Assembly (NCBI RefSeq): GCF_002216775.1
Contig: NZ_CP022315.1
Coordinates: 3,472,001-3,536,000 of the forward strand
Length of the DNA stretch: 64,000 nucleotides
Direction: 5' to 3'
DNA from: Virgibacillus phasianinus
GTDB lineage: Bacteria; Bacillota; Bacilli; Bacillales; Amphibacillaceae
The position numbers and the translations under genes are program-made. Under the pieces are notes generated by a model. That model was given only the letters and a program-made list of their open reading frames with translations, had not been told where the DNA came from and ran no database searches. Positions 43,094 to 52,174 of the stretch are shown here, in pieces (the first letter of the stretch is position 1; each line of letters starts with the position of its first letter).

Positions 43094-44208
43094 ACCACTT
43101 CCCTGCCCAACGTTATATAAGATGATTGAGCGTGGCTCGCTGTTTTTCGTATATCATAGCCGTTGTTCACTAATGCGTTCTGCGTAATCCTTCTTGAGCG
43201 GTCTGCCTTCACTAGATTACAAATCTTTGTTTGCCAAATATCCTTATCGGTAATTGGTAGAAATTCTACCAGGCCAACCCCCATATCAACTTCCTTTGTT
43301 ATTGAATTGGAAATTAAACATGGCAACCCTGACCCCTGTGCTTCAATTAGAGTTACCGGCAGCCCTTCATGTAACGAAGGGAATACAAATAGATCAAAGG
43401 CTTGGAGCAATGCATCGATATCTTCCCTTACCCCAAGCAGTTTCACGTTCTTCTGTAAATTTAATTCGTTTACTTTTTCTATAATTCTCGGCCTTAAAGG
43501 ACCATCACCAACCAACAGTAGTACAGAGTTCGGTATTTCCTTGTTTACATTTGCAAATACTTCCAATAAAAATAGGTGATTTTTTTGCCGGGAAAATCTT
43601 CCGACATGCCCAAGAACCAATGAATTCTTATTGATTTTAAGCTCCGTTCTTATTTGTTCACGTGTACTAGGTGTATATTGAAATCTGTCTGTTACAATTC
43701 CATTCTTAAGAATGAATGGATTTTGCGTCTTATTTCCATATAACCATTTGGCTGCAGCCTGTGAACAAGCATAGAAATGGGTTGCATTTGATTTGATGTT
43801 CTTTCCCGCATACCATTTATAGACTTTTGATATGATACTGCCCTCACTCCTGGTATTATGACTGTGGGCAATTCTTATTGGAATATTTGCCTTTTTAGCA
43901 GAACGAAGAACGAAGCCACTCATTTTATCCATGTGGGCATGAACAATCTGATATGAACTGTTTTCCATGAAAAATTTATCCAGTTCACGTAAATAGCCTG
44001 AATGCCCTACCTCGGTTAGATAAGGTATTCGATGAACTTTCCCGCCAAGTGCCATTATTTCCTTATCGAAAACGCCTTCCTTACAAGTTAAGAAATCAAA
44101 TTGAATCTTGGCGCGCTCCACATTTCGATACAGGTTCATGATAAGTGTTTCTGCTCCGCCACGATTCATATTCACGACAACATGTAAAACCCTCAGTGGA
44201 TCGCCCAT
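43090..44208 (-). CDS. epsF: EpsF-like family 4 glycosyltransferase
   Basis: A 372-residue GT4 enzyme. VVNMNRGGAETLIMNLYRNV is at residues 11-30, LGHVGRFSRQKNHLFLLEVF near 195, and PSLHEGLPVTLIEAQGSGLP near 285. It resembles Bacillus EpsF in the N-terminal RVLHVV..GGAETL pattern. Its start overlaps the epsD stop by 16 bases, so translation is coupled. Confidence 0.87.
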   Translation of the reverse strand: MGDPLRVLHVVVNMNRGGAETLIMNLYRNVERAKIQFDFLTCKEGVFDKEIMALGGKVHRIPYLTEVGHSGYLRELDKFFMENSSYQIVHAHMDKMSGFVLRSAKKANIPIRIAHSHNTRSEGSIISKVYKWYAGKNIKSNATHFYACSQAAAKWLYGNKTQNPFILKNGIVTDRFQYTPSTREQIRTELKINKNSLVLGHVGRFSRQKNHLFLLEVFANVNKEIPNSVLLLVGDGPLRPRIIEKVNELNLQKNVKLLGVREDIDALLQAFDLFVFPSLHEGLPVTLIEAQGSGLPCLISNSITKEVDMGVGLVEFLPITDKDIWQTKICNLVKADRSRRITQNALVNNGYDIRKTASHAQSSYITLGREVV

Positions 44209-45344
44209 GAAAGCTCCCTCCCTTCCTTCATATACGCTGCATAGATGAAATTTATTTCTTGCAAGACCTTATGAACGCTATATGTGGATAACATCATACT
44301 TCTTCCGTTTTGCCCGAAACTTTCCCTCAACGCTTTGGTTGTTGCAAGCACAATTACCTTTTCCGAAAAGAATTGGAGATCATTGTCAGCCACCAACCAT
44401 CCATTCTCATTATTGTGAACGAGTTCCCTGTGCCCCCGATTATCCACTGCCACAACCGGTAACCCGCAAGCCATAGCTTCCATGATATTGACTGGTAACC
44501 CTTCACGATAGCTGGATGCGACCGCGATATCACACATTGGTACGATAGTTTGAATATCATTTCGAAATCCTAGAAAGTTAACCATGTGGCTGATTCCAAG
44601 TGACTTTGCTTGCTCCCGGCAACCTTCGAGCAGTGCACCTTCGCCAGCAAATAAGAGTTTCGCATTTGGAACGCTATCTTTAATCGCTGCTAGTAACCGA
44701 AGTAAGAATTCCTGATTTTTGTTTTTGTTAAATTCTGCTGCATAAAATAATAAAAAGTCATCAGCTTTATAGCCAAATGACTTTTTCAATTCTACTTTTT
44801 TGTTTTCTGCGATGGGCATAAATCGATTGGTATCAATTCCCACCCCATGAACATGTTCAATGTGCCTAGCTTTTAACCGAGTGCTGGCAAGCTGGTAATC
44901 TTCTTGATTAATGGTTATCAAACAGTCTGTATAATGGGACATCCATTTTTCAATTGGGTAATAAAGGAGCCAATTAATCAGTGGCGCACCTTTGCAAAAA
45001 TGAAAACCATGTGCTGTATAAATAACCTTTGTTCCACGCTTTCTCGGCTTTCGCGCAGCAAGGCGGGCTATTAGTCCACCAATTGGTGTATGACAGTGAA
45101 TGATATCGTAGTTATTACGTACCATGATGTCCTTTAGTTCCTTATATGCTGCTACGTTTGATAAACTATATGGCGATCGTTGAAAAGGAATCTCGTACTT
45201 ATAATCGGTGAATGGTAAATCCATCTCTCCTGCTGCAGCAACATGAACCTCCCAGCCCTGTTCTTTGAAGCCTTTCATATATGGTAGATGGAAAGCTTTA
45301 AAATGATAGTCTACTGTTGCGCAATACAGGATTTTTTTAGCCAT
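44193..45344 (-). CDS. epsD: EpsD-like family 4 glycosyltransferase
   Basis: A 383-residue GT4 enzyme. The start [20 protein letters not shown] and the [16 protein letters not shown] segment near residue 85 are typical of EpsD/CapM-type transferases; [19 protein letters not shown] lies near residue 278. I use the ATG at 45344, where it overlaps the gtaB stop by eight bases. Acts on the inner membrane face in repeat-unit assembly. Confidence 0.9.
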   Translation of the reverse strand: MAKKILYCATVDYHFKAFHLPYMKGFKEQGWEVHVAAAGEMDLPFTDYKYEIPFQRSPYSLSNVAAYKELKDIMVRNNYDIIHCHTPIGGLIARLAARKPRKRGTKVIYTAHGFHFCKGAPLINWLLYYPIEKWMSHYTDCLITINQEDYQLASTRLKARHIEHVHGVGIDTNRFMPIAENKKVELKKSFGYKADDFLLFYAAEFNKNKNQEFLLRLLAAIKDSVPNAKLLFAGEGALLEGCREQAKSLGISHMVNFLGFRNDIQTIVPMCDIAVASSYREGLPVNIMEAMACGLPVVAVDNRGHRELVHNNENGWLVADNDLQFFSEKVIVLATTKALRESFGQNGRSMMLSTYSVHKVLQEINFIYAAYMKEGRELSWAIH

Positions 45345-46233
45345 GGTCATCACCGATTGGTCTTAATTCCCTTTCGACTACTGCAGAGAGATAATCAAGT
45401 AACTCTTTCCTTAAACTGCCTCGTTCTAAAGCGAATTCAATCGTCGTTTTAATATATCCCATTTTCTCTCCAACATCATATCTGGTTCCATCAAAATTAT
45501 AGGCGAACACTGCTTCATGTTTATTTAGTTCTGCGATTGCATCTGTCAGTTGGATTTCATCACCTGCACCAGGCTTTTGACTTTGCAATATTTCAAAAAT
45601 CTGCGGACTTAATATATACCTGCCTAGAATAGCCAGGTTGGAAGGCGCCGTTTCCTGTCTTGGTTTTTCAATTAAATCCTTTACACGGTATAACCGGTGG
45701 TCGACATCTTTTCCATCCACAATGCCATATCTCGATACATCTTTATCCAACACTTGCTGAACCCCTAAAATAGATCCATTATATCGATCAAACTGTTCAA
45801 TCATTTGCTTCAGGCAAGGTGTCTCGGCTTCAACAATGTCATCTCCAAGTAATACTGCAAAGGGCTCATCGCCAATAAATTTACGGGCGCACCAGATTGC
45901 ATGACCTAACCCTTTTGGTTCCTTTTGGCGAATATAATGAATATCAACCAGGTTTGAAGACTTTTGCACCTCTTTTAATAAATCAAATTTCCCTTTGCCA
46001 AACAGGTTTTGTTCCAATTCAAAGGAGTGATCGAAATGATCCTCAATTGCGCGTTTCCCTTTTCCGGTCACTATAATAATATCTTCAATACCTGATGCGA
46101 TTGCTTCTTCCACGATATATTGAATTGTTGGCTTATCAACGATTGGCAGCATCTCCTTAGGCATTGCCTTAGTAGCCGGCAGAAACCTGGTTCCAAGTCC
46201 AGCAGCAGGAATAATTGCTTTTCTTACTTTCAC
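45337..46233 (-). CDS. gtaB: UTP-glucose-1-phosphate uridylyltransferase
   Basis: A 298-residue GalU/GtaB enzyme that makes UDP-glucose from UTP and glucose-1-phosphate. [20 protein letters not shown] at residues 10-29 is the nucleotide-binding loop; [14 protein letters not shown] follows, and LLGDDIVEA lies near residue 130. Inside the eps operon it provides the UDP-glucose pool used with galE. Whether a second chromosomal gtaB exists cannot be seen. Confidence 0.94.
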   Translation of the reverse strand: MKVRKAIIPAAGLGTRFLPATKAMPKEMLPIVDKPTIQYIVEEAIASGIEDIIIVTGKGKRAIEDHFDHSFELEQNLFGKGKFDLLKEVQKSSNLVDIHYIRQKEPKGLGHAIWCARKFIGDEPFAVLLGDDIVEAETPCLKQMIEQFDRYNGSILGVQQVLDKDVSRYGIVDGKDVDHRLYRVKDLIEKPRQETAPSNLAILGRYILSPQIFEILQSQKPGAGDEIQLTDAIAELNKHEAVFAYNFDGTRYDVGEKMGYIKTTIEFALERGSLRKELLDYLSAVVERELRPIGDDHG

Positions 46234-46251
46234 ATGATTTACCCCCTTTAT

Positions 46252-48081
46252 TTATATGGATACTGACATGGCAGGTGTCGGATATGCCGTTTGCTGGTTA
46301 GCCAATTGAACTATTCTTTTCCTTAATATATCCCGATCTAGTTTAGAGTAAGTGGAGATAATGTCATCAATTTCTTCTAAATAAAGGGCTGCTGTTTTTC
46401 CAATATAAATTTTCGGGTATACCTGCTGATCATGCACTTCATTTTCCTGCAATAATTCTTCAAACAGCTTTTCCCCTGGCCTGATCCCCGTAAATTCTAT
46501 CCCAATTTCATTGATATCATTTCCAGATAACTTAATTAAATTTTTAGCCAGATCGACAATTTTGACAGGGTCTCCCATATCCAAAACAAATACTTCCCCG
46601 CCCTGTGCTAATGCACCCGCTTGAATAACCAGTCTCGATGCTTCAGGAATAGTCATAAAGTAACGGACCATATCTGGATGAGTTACCGTTATTGGACCAC
46701 CTTTCTCAATTTGTTTTTTGAATAAAGGAATCACACTCCCCCTGCTCCCCAAAACATTACCAAACCGAACCGCAACAAACTTTGTTTCGCTTGTCCGGTC
46801 CATTCCCTGAACAATCATTTCGGACAGCCTTTTCGATGCACCCATCACACTTGTAGGATTTACCGCCTTATCTGTTGAAACCATGACGAAGGTTTTCACA
46901 TGATGCCAGTCAGCTGCCTTGGCCACGTTCAATGTACCGATTATATTATTTTTAACCGCTTCTTCCGGATTTCGTTCCATTAGTGGCACATGTTTATGTG
47001 CTGCGGCATGGTATACTACATCAGGTTGATAGTCAGCCATAATTGCCGCCATTTTCTTAGCATCCTGAATGTCGGCTATTTCTGTAAAGAATTCAATTGA
47101 GCTCCCTTCATACGTCTCTCCTAGCTCCAACTCAATTGAATAAATACTATTTTCACCATGGCCAAGCAGAATTAACTGTTTAGGTCGAAACATGGATATC
47201 TGCCTTGCCACCTCAGAACCAATCGAACCTCCTGCGCCAGTAACCAGCACCACATTTCCGGTGATACTCTCAGAGATACTTTCAATATCCATATCCACTG
47301 GATCCCTGCCAAGCAGATCTTCTACTTGCACATCTCGAAATTGACTGACAGATACTTTACCTGTTACCAAATCCTCAAGAAGTGGAAGAATTTTTGTTTT
47401 AGCTTTAGTTTTTGCACACTCTAAAAAAATTGTATTTAGTTCCTTTTTACTCAATGAAGGAATGGCGATAATAATATTTTCTATGTTAAGTTCTTGTACA
47501 GCACTTGCTATTTTCCCAACCCCGCCTATAACCGGGATCCCCAGAATATCAAGCTGGTGTTTCCTTATATTGTCGTCAATAAAGGCAACAGGCAGTAAGT
47601 GACTGTCATTATCCTTTGAAAGTTGCCTGGCAACCATTGTTCCTGCTGACCCTGCACCAACAATTAATGTTCTATTTTTATTATCATTCTTGTTCATCAC
47701 GGAATCACGATACAGCCTCCACATGAATCTGGATCCACCTATTAACAACATATGAAGTGTCCATGTGACAGCAAGCATCCTTAAAAATGTTTCTTGGACC
47801 AGCACTTGCTGAACTATTGCAGCAGAAAGAATGGAATACGATACTACTTTAAAAATAATGATTAATTCCCCAACACTTGCATATTCCCATACCTTCTTAT
47901 AAAGTTTTAGCTTAAGTGAAAATAAATGATGACTTAGCAAAATCGTAACGGAGCTGATAATGATTGGAGACGTCAGTACATAAATACTTGCATTAACCAA
48001 AATGCCACTAACAAATATAGCTGTGAGCACAATACAGGAATCGAGGATGATAAATAATGGCAGCCTTTGTCTGTACGTCAT
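46252..48081 (-). CDS. epsC: EpsC-type nucleotide-sugar 4,6-dehydratase
   Basis: A 609-residue membrane protein of the CapD/PglF family that makes UDP-4-keto-6-deoxy-GlcNAc. Four N-terminal helices are followed by one nucleotide-binding domain with GAGSAGTMVARQL near residue 140 and a catalytic SDR domain with TGAGGSIGSEVARQ near 280. MVSTDKAVNPTSVMGASKRL near 390 carries the Met-x-x-x-Lys active site variant. The ATG at 48081 has AGGAGGAGG directly upstream. The frame stays open 32 codons further but those have no family similarity. A 234-bp gap with an operator precedes it. Confidence 0.94.
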   Translation of the reverse strand: MTYRQRLPLFIILDSCIVLTAIFVSGILVNASIYVLTSPIIISSVTILLSHHLFSLKLKLYKKVWEYASVGELIIIFKVVSYSILSAAIVQQVLVQETFLRMLAVTWTLHMLLIGGSRFMWRLYRDSVMNKNDNKNRTLIVGAGSAGTMVARQLSKDNDSHLLPVAFIDDNIRKHQLDILGIPVIGGVGKIASAVQELNIENIIIAIPSLSKKELNTIFLECAKTKAKTKILPLLEDLVTGKVSVSQFRDVQVEDLLGRDPVDMDIESISESITGNVVLVTGAGGSIGSEVARQISMFRPKQLILLGHGENSIYSIELELGETYEGSSIEFFTEIADIQDAKKMAAIMADYQPDVVYHAAAHKHVPLMERNPEEAVKNNIIGTLNVAKAADWHHVKTFVMVSTDKAVNPTSVMGASKRLSEMIVQGMDRTSETKFVAVRFGNVLGSRGSVIPLFKKQIEKGGPITVTHPDMVRYFMTIPEASRLVIQAGALAQGGEVFVLDMGDPVKIVDLAKNLIKLSGNDINEIGIEFTGIRPGEKLFEELLQENEVHDQQVYPKIYIGKTAALYLEEIDDIISTYSKLDRDILRKRIVQLANQQTAYPTPAMSVSI

Positions 48082-48283
48082 TGGCCTCCTCCTTTTTTTA
48101 TAACTTAAGTATGTATGGGGCATCCAACCCGCCCTCACATCACACTTTCGACAACGAATGCGTCTAAGGTTAACCAACCCACAGCATGATCGAGTGCCTT
48201 CATTGATAATGGTTAGAAGACATCACCAAAAGTATGAAAGCTTCCGTTTGGCCGTGAATAGAAGACTACAAAGAGCACAAATG

Positions 48284-48299
48284 GTTCTTAATAAAGAAC
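48284..48299. promoter_or_regulatory. SinR-like operator between epsB and epsC
   Basis: GTTCTTAATAAAGAAC, one mismatch from the perfect eps palindrome, in the epsB-epsC gap. I find no convincing promoter next to it. A weak hairpin (ATTATC/GATAAT) over the epsB stop codon is followed on the minus strand by seven T residues and may be an attenuator. Confidence 0.65.
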
Positions 48300-48315
48300 A
48301 TATAATCCAAAAAAA

Positions 48316-48975
48316 TTATCGTTTTTCATTGATAATTGCCCCCACTAGTCTTGAATGCGCTAACTCTAATACACGCCTGGATTCAATTGTCTTTTCTATT
48401 GCGGTTTTCCCACGGTTTAAGACTATTACAACCCCGTCACATTGGTTTGCTAATACTCTTGTTTCTGTAGAATCAAGTACTGGTGGTGAATCAATCAGAA
48501 CAATATCATACAGATCTGCTACTGTTTTCAATAAGGTTGTCATTTGTTCATTCCCCAATAGTTCAGCTGGATTGAATAATGTCGCCCCGCTCGTAATTAT
48601 TTCAAGATTGCCAATATCTGTTTGCTGTATTGCACTTTCAGCTCTGACTTTGCCTGTAAGTATACTCGTTAATCCCAGTTCATTTGGTATTTTAAATACG
48701 TCATGAATAATAGGATTTCTTAAATTAGCATCAATTAATAAAATCTTTTCTTTTTGATGTGCCATTGAAACAGCTAAATTTGCCGTCGTAGTTGATTTTC
48801 CTTCCCCCTCACCTGGTGAAGTAATAATAAACAACCGGTGTTTTCTTTTTTCCGTTAAAAAGTTTATGTTGGTTCGAATTGCCCGAAATTGATCGGAGAC
48901 AATAGAGTCCGGATTGGAATATGTGATTAGATGCCTTTTATTTGAATCTGTTCGACCCCTCTTATGAAATATCAA
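48316..48975 (-). CDS. epsB: EpsB/CpsD-type tyrosine kinase (autokinase)
   Basis: A 219-residue BY-kinase that pairs with the EpsA membrane adaptor to control polysaccharide assembly. Walker A is TSPGEGEGKSTTTANLA near residue 58; the A' motif ILLIDANLRNP is near 88 and Walker B IVLIDSPPVLD near 165. The C terminus ends AIINEKR and has no tyrosine cluster, unlike CpsD or PtkA. Start taken at TTG 48975 behind GAGGAG; an upstream TTG at 48996 is possible. It overlaps the end of epsA. Confidence 0.9.
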   Translation of the reverse strand: MIFHKRGRTDSNKRHLITYSNPDSIVSDQFRAIRTNINFLTEKRKHRLFIITSPGEGEGKSTTTANLAVSMAHQKEKILLIDANLRNPIIHDVFKIPNELGLTSILTGKVRAESAIQQTDIGNLEIITSGATLFNPAELLGNEQMTTLLKTVADLYDIVLIDSPPVLDSTETRVLANQCDGVVIVLNRGKTAIEKTIESRRVLELAHSRLVGAIINEKR

Positions 48976-49699
48976 CCGTCTCACTCCTCGATTCAACTAC
49001 TGGTACTTTCACCTTTTTTTCCACTACCTTTTTCTTATTCATATTAGAAACAATGCCTATTACTGGAACACCTAAGATAAGCTCTATTTCACTCTCATGT
49101 TTAACAGTTGTATCTAAAGCATCTAACAAAAAGATCAATCCAACACCAACAATGATTCCAAACACAAATCCAATGATTGTTGTTTTATTCTGCGTTTGGT
49201 TAATTGCACTCGGGTTTTCTTTGGCCTCTGATAATAATTGGACATCTCTAAAATCCAAGAGATTTACTATTTCCCGTTTGAATACTTCCGCTGTTGTATT
49301 TGCAATGGCAGCAGCGGTTTGCGGATTTTGATCAGTTACTGATATCTTAACTACACGCGAATCATCAATAATTTCGGCAGTTATCCCCGCGGCAATTGCA
49401 TCTGCTGACCTGGTTAACTCCAATTCATCAATAACCTTCTCCATAATAATCGGATCTTTAATCATAACCAAAAGGGTTTTCATATCTCCCCCTTCTTCTG
49501 AGCCGATTATGACTCTTGTCGAACTCTGATATAATAATGTATTGTTCAAACTGCTGTAAAAATAACCTGCTGAAGTTGTCAGTATCGTAATAACAATCAC
49601 AATCCAGAATCGTTTTTTTATTAGGAGGTAATATTCCTTTAAGTTAATTTCCTTTTCCTTTAAATTTTCAATGAGTCTTTCCTGTTTTAATTTACCCAT
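48962..49699 (-). CDS. epsA: EpsA-type chain-length regulator / kinase adaptor
   Basis: A 245-residue Wzz/YveK-family membrane protein, first gene of the eps operon. Two helices (about residues 31-50 and 172-192) enclose an extracellular domain with DPIIMEKVIDELELT and VKISVTDQNPQTAAAIANT. The cytoplasmic C terminus activates EpsB. AGGGGGAT precedes the ATG. Long minus-strand transcription begins just upstream at the SinR-type promoter. Confidence 0.92.
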   Translation of the reverse strand: MGKLKQERLIENLKEKEINLKEYYLLIKKRFWIVIVITILTTSAGYFYSSLNNTLLYQSSTRVIIGSEEGGDMKTLLVMIKDPIIMEKVIDELELTRSADAIAAGITAEIIDDSRVVKISVTDQNPQTAAAIANTTAEVFKREIVNLLDFRDVQLLSEAKENPSAINQTQNKTTIIGFVFGIIVGVGLIFLLDALDTTVKHESEIELILGVPVIGIVSNMNKKKVVEKKVKVPVVESRSETVDIS

Positions 49700-49826
49700 T
49701 ATATCCCCCTATGCACTGTCATTCTATATAGCGAACATCGGCTCCAAAAAAATTTATTAGTAAATAATTAATATGTTTGGTTTTTATTTTTATGTACAAT
49801 TGCTTATGGGTTACTTATTAATGTTC

Positions 49827-49855
49827 AGTATAGTTCTTTATAAAGAACATGTCAA
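49827..49855 (-). promoter_or_regulatory. eps operon promoter with embedded SinR operator
   Basis: On the minus strand a perfect -35 TTGACA (49850-49855) and a -10 TATACT (49827-49832) are exactly 17 bases apart. The spacer holds the perfect 16-bp palindrome GTTCTTTATAAAGAAC (49833-49848). Both halves fit the GTTCTYT SinR half-site known from B. subtilis. Bound repressor would exclude polymerase. The start of transcription would be about 120 bases ahead of epsA. Confidence 0.88.
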
Positions 49856-49897
49856 GCGCTATTTTCTCTTTATTTAGGGAAATATTTATCACTATAG

Positions 49898-49929
49898 GAA
49901 GTTTTGTGCAGATACCCACACAAAACTTC
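49898..49929. terminator. Hairpin at the end of the yfmL gene
   Basis: GAAGTTTTGTG and CACAAAACTTC form an 11-bp stem 12 bases after the helicase stop. The T-rich side is on the plus strand, so it is a moderate terminator or 3' end element for the minus-strand transcript. Confidence 0.6.
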
Positions 49930-49941
49930 TTTTATAGCCTC

Positions 49942-51072
49942 CTATTTCGGGTTTATAAGTTTCCCTGCATATAATACCTTCTCGTGTAACTCTTCGCCAA
50001 CCTCTTTTACAAATTTACTAAGCTGTTTGTATTCATACGGTTCAATTAACGATACAATGGTTCCCCCACTTGACCCAAGGCGTCCGGTTCTTCCTGCCCG
50101 GTGTTTATATTGCGTAATATCCTTTGGCAAATCAACATTAACTACATGTGTTAGATCGTCAATATCTAACCCTCGGGCGGCAACATCAGTTGCAAGTAAT
50201 AAAGCATTATCAGCTGTTCGAAATGTTTTTAATGCTTTTTGCCGCTGTTCCTTGCGGGTATCACTATGCAGGACTCCAACATCCAATCCCTTATAGGCAA
50301 GCTTTTCAGCCAAAACGGCTAAGTTTCCGATGTCACGCATAAACGCAAGGACTTTAGAATTGGGTATATTCGTCAATTTTTTCAGTAGGTCCAGTTTTTC
50401 ACGTGCTTCACACATTACATAGACATGATTCACTTTAGGTTTATTCGTTTCTGACTCTTTCACACGAATGACTGCAGGATCTTTCATATATGCTAAGCCA
50501 ACTTCCTCCACTGACTGTGGAAGAGTAGCTGAAAACAACAATAATTGACGATCCTTGCTGGTGCTTTTCATAATACTATTCACAGTATTCACATGCTCAT
50601 CAACGATTAATTGGTCTGCTTCATCTAAAACTAATGATTGAACTTCATGCATTTTTAATTTTTTACGGTTAATTAATTCAAGAATTCTCCCAGGTGTCCC
50701 TGCAACAATTTGCGGTTTCTTTTTTAATTTTTCAATTTGGCGATTAATATTTGCTCCACCAATCAATGCTGCACTCGATATACTGCTTCCTTTAGTCCAT
50801 TTCTGAATTTCCTGGTGGATTTGCATCACAAGTTCATGGCTTGATGCCAAAATAACGGCTTGAACCTGTTTCTGACTTGTATCAATTTTTTGTAATATTG
50901 GTATCAAATAGGCAAGTGTCTTCCCGCTCCCAGTTGGAGCCTCCGCTATTATGTCACGGCCTTCTCTAACCAGATAGCTCGTCTTTTCTTGTATTACGGT
51001 CAATTCAGTAAATCCGGAATTTTTCCATGCTTCCTGTAAGAAGGGCTGCATCATATCTATGTCATTTTTCAT
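49942..51072 (-). CDS. yfmL: DEAD-box RNA helicase (YfmL-like)
   Basis: A 376-residue ATP-dependent RNA helicase, the same length as B. subtilis YfmL. Motifs in order: APTGSGKTLAYLIP near residue 45, TPGRILELI near 127, LDEADQLI near 150, LLFSATLPQ near 180, LLATDVAARGLDIDDL near 290, and HRAGRTGRLG near 320. It has only the two RecA domains and no long basic tail. YfmL acts in ribosome assembly in B. subtilis. The ATG at 51072 is used; the frame is open 21 codons further without similarity. Confidence 0.9.
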   Translation of the reverse strand: MKNDIDMMQPFLQEAWKNSGFTELTVIQEKTSYLVREGRDIIAEAPTGSGKTLAYLIPILQKIDTSQKQVQAVILASSHELVMQIHQEIQKWTKGSSISSAALIGGANINRQIEKLKKKPQIVAGTPGRILELINRKKLKMHEVQSLVLDEADQLIVDEHVNTVNSIMKSTSKDRQLLLFSATLPQSVEEVGLAYMKDPAVIRVKESETNKPKVNHVYVMCEAREKLDLLKKLTNIPNSKVLAFMRDIGNLAVLAEKLAYKGLDVGVLHSDTRKEQRQKALKTFRTADNALLLATDVAARGLDIDDLTHVVNVDLPKDITQYKHRAGRTGRLGSSGGTIVSLIEPYEYKQLSKFVKEVGEELHEKVLYAGKLINPK

Positions 51073-51271
51073 TTGTATAACGTTCCTTTCTATTTCACAA
51101 TCTCGCCTTATTATACCCTTTTTCGTTCCGCTCAAAAAGAGTTACTTGATAAACGCTATGAAATACACGATTGCACCACCCATTTTTATCAAAGATGAGT
51201 ATTTGTCCATTACACAATGGTTTCCAATTCATAATATAAGAGTAATCCTACTGCGAAAGGAGGAAATATTA

Positions 51272-51385
51272 ATGAGCTACGGTGGAAATAATGGTGGATT
51301 CGCGTTAATCGTTGTATTGTTTATTTTGCTTATTATTGTCGGAGCAGGCGGCTTTATGAACGGCTTTGGCGGTGGCGGATATTAA
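51272..51385 (+). CDS. YjcZ-family sporulation peptide
   Basis: A 37-residue peptide: Gly-rich start MSYGGNNGGF, one hydrophobic helix ALIVVLFILLIIVGAG, and a Gly-rich end FGGGGY. This is the pattern of YjcZ-family sporulation proteins of Bacillaceae. AAAGGAGGAAA lies seven bases before the ATG. It is followed by a clear terminator. Exact role unknown; it is likely a small spore-envelope or membrane peptide. Confidence 0.88.
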   Translation: MSYGGNNGGFALIVVLFILLIIVGAGGFMNGFGGGGY

Positions 51386-51445
51386 TTTTTAGAACTGCCA
51401 TCTTCAGACGGATAACTTCTTCATTCCTCTATCAGAAAAAAATAG

Positions 51446-51475
51446 AAGCTGGTTCTTAACGGAACCAGCTTTTTA
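51446..51475 (+). terminator. Terminator behind the YjcZ-like gene
   Basis: AAGCTGGTTC pairs with GAACCAGCTT, a 10-bp stem with a short loop followed by TTT. It lies 60 bases after the stop codon and adjoins the end of the amine oxidase remnant on the other strand. Confidence 0.85.
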
Positions 51476-51881
51476 GTATTTATCTTTTCGATAATAAACC
51501 TCATAGGATGATCGAATTCCGGATTCAATTGCTCCCTCTACCCAACCATGAAATGACGAAGTATGTTCTCCTGCAAAGTGAACCCTGCGTTCAGGTAAAT
51601 ATATTGCGTCATCAAAATCGGATTCCTGGTTTGGCGAGAATAAGGTGAAACACCCAGCAGAAAATTCATATCGACCCCAGCTAAATGAGGCACCTTGTAA
51701 ATATTCTGTGTATACTTGTTCCCCGTAAATCTTATATAACCCACGCCTTTACCAATAAAAGATCGTTCTCTGACGTGTTAATGAATGGATTTATCGGCAA
51801 ATTATATTTACGAATATATTCCATTACTAGCTGATGCGTTTCGGGAAAACGCATTGCTCCCATTTCCATATAATTTCCTTC
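51473..51881 (-). pseudogene. Flavin monoamine/L-amino-acid oxidase remnant
   Basis: Two pieces of one flavoenzyme gene lie side by side. The upstream piece reads EGNYMEMGAMRFPETHQLV and INPFINTSENDLLLV, the substrate/FAD region. The downstream piece reads EYLQGASFSWGRYEFSAG and VHFAGEHTSSFHGWVEGAIE, the FAD-binding end typical of amine oxidases such as YobN. Most of the middle and the N-terminal Rossmann motif are missing and the two parts are in different frames. It is a non-functional leftover of an internal deletion. Confidence 0.8.
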
Positions 51882-51951
51882 AAATTATGATGTAACGGCT
51901 CAATTATTTCCCAAGCAATAAAAGGTGGTAAAATTTGTGAAGCTAAATAGA

Positions 51952-51980
51952 TTGACACATGTTGCAGAAATTGTCATAAT
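51952..51980 (+). promoter_or_regulatory. pyrP promoter
   Basis: TTGACA (51952-51957) and CATAAT (51975-51980) are 17 bases apart, a good SigA promoter about 30 bases ahead of the PyrR-binding motif. Confidence 0.7.
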
Positions 51981-52012
51981 AACTAAGATAAGTTTAATAC
52001 GGTTACCTTTAA

Positions 52013-52145
52013 TTCAGTCCTGTGAGGCTGGCAAGGTGTAACAAATAAAACAAACATACTCGAAATGGAACCAATTTTCCATCCCGGGCGGTCCTTTATT
52101 TGTACACAAAACACCTTGCCATGATTGAGCAAGGTGTTTTTATTT
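52013..52145 (+). promoter_or_regulatory. PyrR-dependent attenuator of the uracil permease
   Basis: AGTCCTGTGAGGCT (52016-52029) matches the known PyrR RNA-binding loop. GGCAAGGTGT (52030-52039) can pair with ACACCTTGCC (52111-52120) as antiterminator. The latter also forms the left arm of a terminator with GCAAGGTGTTTT (52129-52140) and a T run. With UMP-bound PyrR the antiterminator is blocked and transcription stops before the permease. This is the classical Bacillus pyr arrangement. Confidence 0.9.
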
Positions 52146-52174
52146 GTCAAAATTTATTTTATGGGGGAAAAAAT

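Noticed and set aside
48082..48177. N-terminal extension of EpsC (Cys/Arg-rich, 32 residues)
   Set aside because: The ATG at 48081 has a very strong ribosome binding site and begins the family similarity; the extension lies in the regulatory gap.
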